64,000 nt of DNA from JAFEDN01 sp963818985 (GTDB lineage: Bacteria > Pseudomonadota > Gammaproteobacteria > Coxiellales > Coxiellaceae): assembly GCA_963818985.1 (NCBI GenBank), contig CAWFUJ010000012.1, positions 124,001 to 188,000 of the forward strand, written 5' to 3'. The stretch's first letter is position 1, and each line of letters opens with the position of its first letter. The position numbers were made by a program, and so were the translations under genes. Below, piece after piece: positions 54,311 to 62,215 of this stretch. The notes beneath the pieces are model-generated. The model did no database searches and was not told where the DNA came from. It saw only the letters and a list, made by a program, of their open reading frames with translations.

Positions 54311-54988
54311 TTATTCGTCGGATTCTGCGGCCAATAACGTCATGGCTTCAGTGATTTTTCGATCTAAACTTTTCAGTCCCTGAGTGGGAAGACCCATCTG
54401 TTGCGCCTGTTCTAAAATCGTCTGAGCGATCTGGGAAGCATTCAGGTGATGGGCGTACCAGTGGCGAGGTGAACTTTTCTCATCCCTCAACCAGAGGCGA
54501 ATCACAATGCCTAAACTACGTAATAAATTTTTTCTTTCTCGTGCGGTAAAACCAAAGGTACGCTGAATAATTTTGGGTTGTGGCGGAGCTGGAGCCAGAT
54601 CAGAAATGTAAGGAGCCAATACCGCAGGGATTTCAAGACCCATCTTTTGAGCCTGTTTTTCTCGCTGAAAACGGTCAATCACTGCTTTGCGTAATCGCTT
54701 GGGTAGCGGCAATTTTTTCTGTAATGCCACGCTGATAATCGCCACGGGATGAATTCCTTTGTCTGGAACATAATAATCGGCCAGATATTCTTCCCAGGGA
54801 TATTGTTGAAGCACCAGGTAGGTTTTTTGCAGTGGGGCATATTCCGGGGGCAGGTTGTGAGCATAAGGTTTTAAGGAGCGATGCTGGTTGGGGTCGAGTC
54901 CATGCAGCAAGAGTGTCGCCTGCTTCAACGTCCAAACCTCCATGTTGAAAACCCACCAATGGTATTGGGGTCTTTCCGGTTTTTTCAT
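54311..54988 (-). CDS. Hypothetical protein of mobile elements
   Basis: A 225-residue protein without a family that I can name. The N-terminus (PQYHWWVFNMEVWTLKQATL) reads like the short domain seen in many proteobacterial element proteins, WTLxQAxxLxxGLDP. The rest is basic and proline-rich in the middle (LAPAPPQPKIIQRTFGFTAR), with a helical end. I chose the ATG at 54988, with AAAGG before it. It lies upstream of the AlpA gene on the same strand, with 116 bp between. It may be a regulator or a replication accessory protein. Confidence 0.6.
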   Translation of the reverse strand: MKKPERPQYHWWVFNMEVWTLKQATLLLHGLDPNQHRSLKPYAHNLPPEYAPLQKTYLVLQQYPWEEYLADYYVPDKGIHPVAIISVALQKKLPLPKRLRKAVIDRFQREKQAQKMGLEIPAVLAPYISDLAPAPPQPKIIQRTFGFTARERKNLLRSLGIVIRLWLRDEKSSPRHWYAHHLNASQIAQTILEQAQQMGLPTQGLKSLDRKITEAMTLLAAESDE

Positions 54989-55357
54989 GATAATCATCCT
55001 TTTTTTATTCTACTCCCACGATTCCGGCATTTTTCCGGCAAGGGTTTTATTATAGAGTATTAAGTACCCAGAAGGATGACTATTTTAGCAGACGACCGGA
55101 TGATAAATGCAATTGTGGTGGCCTTAAAATACCCCATTGTCGGAATTTTGAAATTACAAAGTTTTTTTCTCTAATGATAAGTGATTGTAATAATGTGATT
55201 TTTAAATTTTAACTGCTGATGGTCAGTCATTTTCGTCAGATGTTTATCAAACTCTATAGTAATAAATAGTAAAAGATAGAAAAAAATAGTAATGGACAGA
55301 ACATTTAAAATTTTCGGCAGTCATTTTTTGATCAGCGATATTTGAGGGTAAAAACCA
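54989..55357. other. Intergenic, AT-rich; nothing recognised
   Basis: No gene or clear repeat is seen in this stretch. It probably contains the promoter of the leftward 54988 gene. Confidence 0.4.
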
Positions 55358-55545
55358 TCAATGAGAGCCTTTCTGGGTTCGGTAGGCTTGTTGTGGATGC
55401 ATAGGCATTTGAGGATATTTATAAACCAACAGACCTTCTTTAACCATTGGGCTTAGATGCATACGCACCAGGCGTCTCTTATCACGCTTGAGAAGCTCTG
55501 CTAATACTGTCGGCGTTTTCCGTTGGGTTTGTTTATTCAGGCTGG
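55358..55545 (-). pseudogene. Remnant of a second AlbA_2-type regulator C-terminus
   Basis: Read leftward, this gives TVLAELLKRDKRRLVRMHLS, PMVKEGLLVYKYPQMPMHPQ and a stop at 55358. This is the winged-helix ending typical of Schlafen-AlbA_2/HATPase regulators (LLVYKYPQMPMHPQQAYRT). Upstream of it the frame breaks in the tandem repeats at 55542-55671. A related gene, intact, lies just to the right on the other strand. Confidence 0.5.
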
Positions 55546-55672
55546 GGTTCTTTACCCTTCAAGCTGGTGTCCTTAGCTCTCAAAGCTGGTGTCTTTTGGA
55601 GTTTAACTGGTGTCCTTTGCTTTCAGCCTGGTGTTCTTTGGTGTTCGCCTGGTGTCGTTTGTTCCTGGGATT
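55542..55672. repeat. Tandem 21-22-bp repeats with CTGGTGTCCTTT core
   Basis: Six units start at 55542, 55564, 55586, 55607, 55628 and 55649. Each starts CTGGTGT (first unit CTGGGGT), followed by a CTTT-like tract. The spacing equals two helix turns, as expected for a protein-binding array. It lies about 100 bp upstream of the AlbA_2 regulator gene and next to the remnant of a similar gene. Confidence 0.75.
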
Positions 55673-55775
55673 TAAAAGTTTCTCTGTGAGTATATAAAAC
55701 GCATACTCACGCACGCTTTACTCGCTATGAGTACCGGTCATATAATAAGCATCGTCTTTATAGCTGGGAATATTT

Positions 55776-57173
55776 ATGAAGTTAGCGCAACTGCGAAAAC
55801 TGGTTAAGCAGGGAGAATCAGAGACGGTTGAGTTTAAAAAGTCAACTGGATTACTGCGCGCGGCTTTCGAGACGCTCTGCGCATTTTTAAATGGTAAGGG
55901 GGGTTTGGTACTGATTGGCGTCAATGACAAAGGTGATTTAGTGGGTCAAGACGTGACAAACAATACGCGCCAGGAAATTGCCAATGAACTCTATAAAATT
56001 GAACCGCCAGTCCATCCTGATATTCATTATGTTGCAGTTAGTAAAAACAGGTCAGTTATCGCGATTCGAGTGACTGCCAACGATCATGCCCCTTATGTGT
56101 ATGATAGCCGCGCTTTTCAGCGACAGCAATCTACCACCAGTAGAATGCCTCAGCATCGTTATGAACAATTACTGGTTGCTCGTGGGCAGCTCAATCATTC
56201 TTGGGAAGAAATGATCGCCAGAGATTATAAATTGAGTGATCTTGATCATGAGGAAATATTTAAGACAGTAGCCGAGGGCATCCGGGAAAATCGTATTCCC
56301 GCGAGCGCACAAAAAGATGATATTGAAGGAATATTAAAACGACTTCGATTAATGGAAGGAGGCTACTTAAAAAATGCGGCTGTAGCACTATATGCTAAAA
56401 AAGAATCTTTAGGCTTCATGCAATGTATGATCAAAATGGCGCGATTCAGGAGTACCAGTAAGCTCAAAAATTTTATTGATAATCAGCAAATATTGGGTAA
56501 TTGTTTTGATCTTTTAGAAGCGGCTGATAAATTCCTTAAAAATCATTTACCCATTGCCAGTACTTTCAAACCTGATCAGTTTAAACGAATTGACACCCCG
56601 GCATTGCCGGTTATGGCAGTCCGCGAAGCATTAATTAATGCTATTTGTCATCGCGACTATGCTAACCGGTCGGCTGATATTTCTTTAGCTATTTTTGACG
56701 ATGGCCTCGAAATATGGAATTGTGGACTTCTTCCTGACAATTTGACGCTTGAAGATTTAAGGCGTCGTCATGATTCCAATCCCAGAAATAAGCTGATTGC
56801 AAACGCATTTTATGTCAGAGGATATATCGAAAAATGGGGTAGAGGTACTACTGAAATGATTGATCTGTGTAAAGCGGATGGTTTGCCAGAGCCTCAGTTT
56901 TCTCAGCGGACGGGTGGTCTGGCGGTGATATTTAAATTTAAAGAACCTATCAGCCCAGGTATGAAAGAAAACAAAGATCAATTCACACCTCGACAAGAAG
57001 AAATATTATGTATATTAAGAGAATCTTCGCTAAACGGTGCGGAGATCACCCATCAACTAAAAAATTCTCCTTCTATTAGAACGGTTCAGAGAGATTTATT
57101 GCAGCTAGAGCGAATGGGGTTAATTAAACGTGAAGGTAAAGCTCGAATGATTCTTTGGAAACTCGTGGAATAA
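55776..57173 (+). CDS. Schlafen-AlbA_2 / HATPase-type regulator with C-terminal HTH
   Basis: A 465-residue protein. Residues about 10-125 are an AlbA_2 (Schlafen-like) domain: ESETVEFKKSTGLLRAAFET, LNGKGGLVLIGVNDKGDLVG. Residues about 270-380 hold the HATPase_c_4 region (AVREALINAICHRDYANRSA, WNCGLLPDNLT, FYVRGYIEKWGRGTTEMIDL). Residues about 400-465 are a winged helix (TPRQEEILCILRESS, TVQRDLLQLERMGLIKREGK). Such proteins are annotated as RecG-like regulators and are common in mobile and defence islands. It could control the element or act in defence. It is the only rightward gene in this half of the element and is convergent with the integrase. Confidence 0.85.
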   Translation: MKLAQLRKLVKQGESETVEFKKSTGLLRAAFETLCAFLNGKGGLVLIGVNDKGDLVGQDVTNNTRQEIANELYKIEPPVHPDIHYVAVSKNRSVIAIRVTANDHAPYVYDSRAFQRQQSTTSRMPQHRYEQLLVARGQLNHSWEEMIARDYKLSDLDHEEIFKTVAEGIRENRIPASAQKDDIEGILKRLRLMEGGYLKNAAVALYAKKESLGFMQCMIKMARFRSTSKLKNFIDNQQILGNCFDLLEAADKFLKNHLPIASTFKPDQFKRIDTPALPVMAVREALINAICHRDYANRSADISLAIFDDGLEIWNCGLLPDNLTLEDLRRRHDSNPRNKLIANAFYVRGYIEKWGRGTTEMIDLCKADGLPEPQFSQRTGGLAVIFKFKEPISPGMKENKDQFTPRQEEILCILRESSLNGAEITHQLKNSPSIRTVQRDLLQLERMGLIKREGKARMILWKLVE

Positions 57174-57179
57174 AAAGTA

Positions 57180-57219
57180 TTGCGACACATTGCGACGTAT
57201 TGCGACACATTGCGACAGA
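57180..57219. repeat. Four tandem 10-bp repeats TTGCGACRYA
   Basis: TTGCGAC starts at 57180, 57190, 57200 and 57210, directly after the AlbA_2 gene stop. The exact 10-bp period suggests a protein-binding array, perhaps for the integrase, the AlpA protein or the regulator next to it. Confidence 0.7.
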
Positions 57220-57315
57220 GTCGCTTTCCATGAGATGCGAAATGAGTGTTATATTTTCGCAATAATCACATTAAATCAGCTATGTTAATCGGTAAGTGCA
57301 GCAACAACGTACTTA

Positions 57316-58527
57316 TTATACGTTAGAGGTTGCTGCGAGTGCTGAACGGGTACCTTCAGTCATGAATTTTAGCAACTGGTCTGTAATTAACTGCATGGGT
57401 TTCCGCAGTCTTTCAACGTCAGAGATAATATAACCGGCGGTGACGTCGTTAGTCATTTTGTGGTTGACCAGGCGTTTAACGGCATAAGCAGAAATATCCA
57501 GGCTTTCGGCGAGAGTGATAAAAGTACGGCGTAGATCGTGCATGGTAAAGAACACGCCGGAAGCTTGCGATACTTTTGCTATTTGTTTGCGTGGCTCGAC
57601 AATATAGCCGCCCTGACCGGTTCCAGGAAAAATATATTCACTGCCGGGATTCTGGTGGCGGCGAGTGAGTAACCCGTCTAAAAAATCAGACAGCGGCAGG
57701 GTATGCGGTTGACGGTTTTTGGTGTCTAAAATCGTGAGCGTTTTTGCCTTTAAATCAATATCGCTCCATTTCAGTGTTGCGGCTTCGTTGCGTCGTAATC
57801 CGGTAAATAAAGAGAGTAATAAATAATCGCGCAGCGTGGTTTTTTCCAGTTTGATAACGCCCTGGTACCAGGCGGACAATTCGTGCGATTTAATATAGGT
57901 TTGCCGCCGCTCGATGCGATACCAGGCGCGGGTCTGGGATAATCGTTTCACGGGATTATCGGTAATCAGTGAATAGCCCTGAGCACCTTCATACTGCCCG
58001 GCAGCGAAATTGAATAACGCGCGCAGTAATCGCATGGAGAGATTGGCATAAGCATGGCCTTGCTCTTCGCCTAATCGCGTGTGTAATTTGGCGACTTTAT
58101 CCTTGGTGATGGCAAGCAACGGTTTATCCTGCCATTCTGAGAAAACGCACGCCATTACCCGCCGGTAATCATAAAGCGTTCTGGGTTTTAATTCTTTGCG
58201 GGCTTGTGTGTAGTCCTGAAAGACCTGGCCGAGTGTCGTGGCGTGAAGTTCAATGGCTTGTTTCTCGGCGCGTGGGTCAATGCCGGTGGCGATTTTGCCC
58301 AATAACTTTTGGGCTTCGCGGCGGGCCTGCTCAACGGTAATCTCCCCATAGCGGCCAATGGTCATCCGCCGGACTCTGCCGCTGACCAGCTTTTCCACGA
58401 TGAAGCTTTTAACGCCACTGGCGGTCACACGCACGGCGAAGCCTTTTAGCTGCCCGTCGCGGTGGAAGGCTTGATCACGGTCGGAGGGGGCTTGAATATT
58501 GTCAACAATGGTTTTGGTTAATCGCAT
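57316..58527 (-). CDS. P4-type tyrosine integrase of the tRNA-Lys element
   Basis: A 403-residue integrase. An N-terminal arm-binding DUF4102 domain (DGQLKGFAVRVTASGVKSFI, then GRYGEITVEQARREAQKLL) is followed by a SAM-like core-binding domain and a catalytic domain with Arg in LFTGLRRNEAATL, HDLRRTFITLA, LVNHKMTND, and the nucleophile Tyr in TAGYIISDVERLR. I use the ATG at 58527 (MRLTKTIVDNIQAP), preceded by GGGAG; the longer start at 58542 adds five residues. It lies 160 bp inside the right att site, as expected for an integrase that inserts the element into tRNA-Lys. It appears complete. Confidence 0.92.
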   Translation of the reverse strand: MRLTKTIVDNIQAPSDRDQAFHRDGQLKGFAVRVTASGVKSFIVEKLVSGRVRRMTIGRYGEITVEQARREAQKLLGKIATGIDPRAEKQAIELHATTLGQVFQDYTQARKELKPRTLYDYRRVMACVFSEWQDKPLLAITKDKVAKLHTRLGEEQGHAYANLSMRLLRALFNFAAGQYEGAQGYSLITDNPVKRLSQTRAWYRIERRQTYIKSHELSAWYQGVIKLEKTTLRDYLLLSLFTGLRRNEAATLKWSDIDLKAKTLTILDTKNRQPHTLPLSDFLDGLLTRRHQNPGSEYIFPGTGQGGYIVEPRKQIAKVSQASGVFFTMHDLRRTFITLAESLDISAYAVKRLVNHKMTNDVTAGYIISDVERLRKPMQLITDQLLKFMTEGTRSALAATSNV

Positions 58528-58545
58528 CAGTGGTTCTCCCATGTA

Positions 58546-58855
58546 GAAACTATGTAGAAGGTATAGCTAAAACATATTAAAATAGCTTAGGAGTTATTAT
58601 GTCAATAACTGATTGTAATGTAAAGTATTTTATGATTCCATAGCACTTGGTAGAACTGCTTAAAATGTATTAAAACTAATATTTTTAGAACTCTTAATCA
58701 GCGGGTCGCTGGTTCGATCCCAGCACGGCCCAATTTAAAATCAAACAGTTACAATCATTTTTAAAAATAGAAAATTTCCGGTGCTACATTGGTGCTACGA
58801 TTTATCTCTTGATAAACGGGGTCTTTCGGGTCTTGGGTCTTTCCCACTTTAGGGG
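58546..58855. other. Non-coding boundary zone between two elements
   Basis: Apart from the arm-site-like direct repeat at 58540-58559, the att copy, and GGTGCTACATTGGTGCTAC at about 58780, I see no gene in this stretch. Confidence 0.5.
58690..58745 (+). mobile_element. attR: duplicated tRNA-Lys 3' end, right boundary
   Basis: A 56-bp copy of the tRNA-Lys segment at 39730-39785 with one mismatch; only the 3' part, so not a functional tRNA. The DNA just after it (to about 58790) still resembles the DNA just after attL, but with GGTGCTAC direct repeats in place of ATGTAGAA. It therefore also looks like the attL of a second, related element. Confidence 0.85.
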
Positions 58856-59167
58856 GCAGGCTAATCAAGCACATAAATTGGAAGGATTGGCCTTTGGCGA
58901 CAAGGGCTATATCAGTAAAAAATTATTCGATACGCTTTTTTCTCAAGGTCTGAAATTAATCACTCGAAAGCGGAAAAATATGAAAAAAGACCTCCTCTCT
59001 GACTACGAATAACAGCTACTTAATCAGCGCGGTATTATTAAAACTGTGATCGGGCATCTGAAGTATCACTATCAGATATGGCACACCCGCCACCGATCTG
59101 TACTAAATGCCATGACTCATTTAGTTTCTGCTCTGGCCGCTTACGCGATTGAACCGTTAAAAATTTC

Positions 59168-60456
59168 GGCTCTTCCCCAAATTAGGGGGCACATTTAACC
59201 ACCACATAATACTTTAACTCTAATTCTGTAATTTTCAAAATTACGGAAGCCATAGGCCCGTCTTTGAATAAGTTTCATCTTGCGATGGAACCCTTCGGTG
59301 ATGCCATTATTTCTGGTAAAGCGCCACATGCGGACGATTTCATCACGCCATAAATATAAAGTTTTGCCCAGGGTTTGCAGATATTGTAACCCACTCTCTT
59401 TGAGCTTTTTAATGTATTCCAGGAAGATAGGTATAAGCCGTTTGTACTGTCTGGCTTTGCGGTGTTTAAACATCAATAAGCGATGCAATTTTTGTTTAAA
59501 ATCATAAATAGCGGCGATGGCGGGTTGCTGCTCAAGATATTGATTGCGTCGAGTGAGTTGATGAGGTTTTAAATTTTGCGGATTGGTTTTGAGAGCGGTT
59601 AACAAGCCGCGCTGGTATTTCAGATTGCCATCGATAGAATGATAAGTCTGCATACACATTTGATTGATTAAGCGAATGACATGGAAGCGATCAGCGACGA
59701 TTAAGGCATTAGGAAAGTGTTGTCGAACCAGACTACGATAGGAAGTGCTTAAGTCGATACAAACGACTTTAACCCTCTCTTTACCGCTTAATTGATGAAG
59801 ATAGTCTTTGAGACTGGCTGCGGATTTTCCGGGGACGACGTCAAATATTTTATGTTTGGCGAGATTACAGAAGGTAGTGGCATAGCCCTTTTTTTTACTA
59901 AAAGAATGTTCATCAATGCCGAGCACTCTGGGACAAATACGCATATCGAGTTCGGCATTATTACGTAAATATCCTTGGTGGTACCAGCGTTCGATGGTGG
60001 ATTTACCGCACTGCAAATCTTGAGCCAAATCTTTTTGAGAAATACCTTTGGAATGAAGATGAAAAACTTGTGATCGAGCTTTTTCAGTGGCGCGTTGATA
60101 GCGACCGATGCCGGGAAATTGTTGATTGAAATAGCGCTGACAAGGTGGGCAATAGAATTTATAAGCCTTAACTCGTAAGAAGGTTTGGCGCAATCCAATC
60201 AATTCATGTCTCACCTTCCTAAGATAGCCATACTTCTTGCGAAGGCGTTTATTCCCACAATGCGGACACTGACTTTTTCGCCGATAGTTCACATCAATGA
60301 TAATAGGATTAAAATCATGGATTTTTTTGATGGTAAAGCCAGGTAAATTTAGGATAAAATTACTCACGGGCATTTTCAAACCTCCTTTTTCTGAACAATC
60401 AAGGTGTTAGGTTATCCTAACTAGGTTAAAAATGCCCCCTTAAGTGGGGTAGAGCC
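59168..60456 (-). mobile_element. Complete ISL3-family insertion sequence
   Basis: A 1289-bp element with imperfect inverted repeats of about 33 bp (GGCTCTTCCCCAAATTAGGG at 59168; complement GGCTCTACCCCACTTAAGGG at the 60456 end). It is flanked by a perfect 8-bp target duplication AAAATTTC (59160-59167 and 60457-60464), the size known for ISL3. Intact ends, TSD and transposase point to a recent, probably active insertion. Confidence 0.93.
59195..60379 (-). CDS. ISL3-family transposase
   Basis: A 394-residue transposase that looks complete. The N-terminal zinc ribbon is CPHCGNKRLRKKYG with a second pair CPPCQRYF. An HTH follows (ISQKDLAQDLQCGKSTIERW). The DDE domain shows RVLGIDEHSFSKKKGY (first Asp), VVCIDLSTSYRSLVRQHFPN, ADRFHVIRLINQ (second Asp) and NNGITEGFHRKMKLIQRRAYG with the catalytic Glu. 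GGAGG stands before the ATG. Confidence 0.95.
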   Translation of the reverse strand: MKMPVSNFILNLPGFTIKKIHDFNPIIIDVNYRRKSQCPHCGNKRLRKKYGYLRKVRHELIGLRQTFLRVKAYKFYCPPCQRYFNQQFPGIGRYQRATEKARSQVFHLHSKGISQKDLAQDLQCGKSTIERWYHQGYLRNNAELDMRICPRVLGIDEHSFSKKKGYATTFCNLAKHKIFDVVPGKSAASLKDYLHQLSGKERVKVVCIDLSTSYRSLVRQHFPNALIVADRFHVIRLINQMCMQTYHSIDGNLKYQRGLLTALKTNPQNLKPHQLTRRNQYLEQQPAIAAIYDFKQKLHRLLMFKHRKARQYKRLIPIFLEYIKKLKESGLQYLQTLGKTLYLWRDEIVRMWRFTRNNGITEGFHRKMKLIQRRAYGFRNFENYRIRVKVLCGG

Positions 60457-60491
60457 AAAATTTCAGCCATTAAAAGGCTTGGATTCATGAT

Positions 60492-60590
60492 ATGAAAACT
60501 CCAAACTGGGGTTTAGTAGAGACGCTGTATCAAAACAATCTGGATTTATGGGATACGACCCAAATCAGCAAGCGGGAGGAAACCGTATGA
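60492..60590 (+). CDS. Short reading frame coupled to the ATPase gene
   Basis: A 32-codon frame (MKTPNWGLVETLYQNNLDLW, ending KREETV) whose TGA overlaps the ATG of the ATPase frame at 60587 (ATGA). It may be the end of a transposase gene cut by the IS982 fragment. Weak call. Confidence 0.3.
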   Translation: MKTPNWGLVETLYQNNLDLWDTTQISKREETV

Positions 60591-61290
60591 GGTATTTACA
60601 ATATTTTGGCTTAAAGCATGATCCGTTTGGCAAACAGAGCCGGGAAGGGTTGGAGTATCCGCAATATGATCAACTGGTTCCACATCTGCGGTGGTTATTA
60701 GAAACCAAAGGAGTAGGCATGATCACGGGCGAAGCAGGCATTGGTAAGACCAGTGGAGTTCGGGAATGGTGAAATCGTTGAATCCGCTGACCCATCGGGT
60801 CATTTATCAGGCGGATAACCACTTTAAAGCGTTTGATATCTACCTGCAATTAGCGGACAGTTTAGGGTTAGGAGTTTACTATCGTTATTCCAAACTCTGG
60901 CGAAGTTTAAAACAAGAGCTACTGCATTTATCGGAAGAAAAGAAGGTGACGCCGATATGGATTTTAGAGGAAGCCCACCAGTTACCGTTTAATTTCTTCA
61001 CTGAATTACCGTCGTTCTTAAACTTCAGTTTCGATACCCGTGACGTGATGATTATTCTGCTGGTAGGATGTGGTTCCCTTCAGCATGTATTGCAACGGAG
61101 TGTATGTGCGCCGTTAGCGAGTCGAGTGCAGTTCCATTTTGAATGGAAAGCGCTAGAGGATTTTGAGTTGTTCCGTCAATTTGTCGACAAAGGTTTTAAA
61201 CAGGTCGGATGTCATCAGTCAATACTGACCCAATCAGCAATAAAATTGCTACACGTGGCATCAAAAGGCCGGGCGCGTTATCTAGAGCCT
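60587..61290 (+). pseudogene. ExeA/TniB-like AAA ATPase, frameshifted and truncated
   Basis: The start MRYLQYFGLKHDPFGKQSRE and the Walker A GEAGIGKTSGVRE lie in one frame, which stops at 60772. The rest (VKSLNPLTHRVIYQADNHFK, Walker B PIWILEEAHQLPFNF, RVQFHFEWKALEDFELF, ASKGRARYL) follows in the next frame, so one extra base near 60768 breaks the gene. The C-terminus is replaced after GRARYL by foreign palindromic DNA. Such ATPases work with DDE transposases as target selectors. GGGAGGA before the ATG supports the start. Confidence 0.8.
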
Positions 61291-61330
61291 GGGCGCATTC
61301 TAGTCCCAAGTGCGACAGTCATTTTTGGCA

Positions 61331-61406
61331 GTGTCAGAATTCAAGTGCGAATCGACCTTGAGGCAGTGTCAGAATTCAAGGTCGATTCGCACTTGAAATC
61401 TGATAC
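61331..61406. repeat. Imperfect inverted repeat at ATPase/transposase junction
   Basis: TCAGAATTCAAGTGCGAATC (from 61335) pairs with GATTCGCACTTGAAATCTGA (ending about 61401), around a partly repeated AGTGTCAGAATTCAAG. It marks the junction where two broken transposition genes meet, and looks like the ends of a mobile element brought together. Confidence 0.55.
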
Positions 61407-61449
61407 TGCCTTTTAGAACTGTCGCACTTCTAAATAGAATTCGCCATTC

Positions 61450-61741
61450 CTCATGGGCTAAAGTAGGACCAAAATCTTTGTAATGGCTCTGTACAATCTG
61501 CATAGCCTCTTTTTTAACTTCCTCTGTTAGACGGTTATTGCTTGGCTTTCCGTGCCGTTTTGAAACTAAACCGCTGGCTCCTTCAGCCCGATATTTTTGA
61601 CGTAAGCGATTGATTTGTTTATACCTTAGACCCAATTGCTGGGCTACCTCATTCTGAGTGATTTTCTTTGAATTTTACTCTTTCCCGAACCTCTAGCAAG
61701 CTCAAATTTTTGATGCTCATTGTCACCTGTCTCCCTTTCAT
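61450..61741 (-). pseudogene. ISNCY-like transposase N-terminal remnant, frameshifted
   Basis: Leftward: MKGRQVTMSIKNLSLLEVRE, then a frame change near 61670, then ITQNEVAQQLGLRYKQINRL, RQKYRAEGASGLVSKRHGKP, SNNRLTEEVKKEAMQIVQSH. This is the HTH start of ISNCY-type (ISDol1/ISPlu15-like) transposases. It is cut off near 61450, where the sequence runs into the palindromic junction. The catalytic part is missing. Confidence 0.65.
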
Positions 61742-61831
61742 TTCTTCCCCTTCTTGTCTTACAAAAAGGGATGCTTTAACTTTGTAGAAAAAGGAGATTA
61801 TAACTTTGCAGCTATATGGTTTAAAAAACAC

Positions 61832-62055
61832 TTGACTTAAAGACAGTAGCCTTCGCCGCGCATCGCGCTGATCACGTTTAAAGGCTCCAGAAAGTCCGCG
61901 GCAGCGCTATAACCGACCCACTCCCTGAACTCAATCCATTCACTCGCTTATTCTCTGCCATGCTTCAATGTTGCTGCAGCGTTTCTATTATTTTATTGAC
62001 TTTCCCGCTGGCTGGGAGTTGATCAAATGAATCCCCCGTCAACGATCGACATTCA
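61832..62055. other. Intergenic remnant DNA
   Basis: No gene is supported. G+C is higher than in the neighbouring remnant and some fragments could be old coding sequence (CGCGCATCGCGCTGATCACG), but no frame stays open. Confidence 0.35.
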
Positions 62056-62200
62056 CCGGAATGATCGATCGGTTTAAACCAGAATCCCCGATCGCCACAT
62101 ACCAGAATCACAGATCGGCTCGAAACCAGAATCCTTGATCGGTTGAAATCGGAATAGTCGATCGAATTAAACCGGAATCACTGATCGATTTGGCCGGAAT
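62056..62200. repeat. Seven repeats at 23-bp period (CCRGAAT-N3/4-GATCG)
   Basis: CCGGAAT or CCAGAAT starts at 62056, 62079, 62102, 62125, about 62149, 62172 and 62194, each followed by GATCG after 3-4 bases. Arrays of CCGGAAT/GATCG units occur at the ends of IS21-family elements as transposase-binding sites (recalled, not searched). The array ends 16 bp before the truncated TraI-like frame, so an IS21-type end may have cut that gene. Confidence 0.75.
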
Positions 62201-62215
62201 ACGCAGTTAGGTCAG

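Larger units (their letters stand above)
58856..60495 (+). pseudogene. IS982-family transposase remnant split by an ISL3 element
   Basis: Only the C-terminal part is left. It reads KLEGLAFGDKGYISKKLFDT, LITRKRKNMKKDLLSDYE, then an in-frame TAA at 59010, then LLNQRGIIKTVIGHLKYHYQ, HRSVLNAMTHLVSALAAYAI and EPLKIS, where the ISL3 element breaks in at 59167. After it, the frame resumes at 60465 (AIKRLGFMI) and stops at 60495. The first part of the gene is missing. It was thus truncated and mutated, and is not functional. Confidence 0.75.

Noticed and set aside
55488..55697. A 69-residue rightward frame with Trp-Cys repeats
   Set aside because: The apparent repeats are the translation of the 21-22-bp DNA array, and the composition is not protein-like.
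58690..58732. Second tRNA-Lys gene
   Set aside because: Only the part from the anticodon loop to the 3' end is present; it is an att duplication.
62056..62200. CRISPR array from the 23-bp-period repeats
   Set aside because: There is no constant spacer-length separation of a long repeat; the conserved parts are 5-7 bp and the pattern fits transposase-binding sites.
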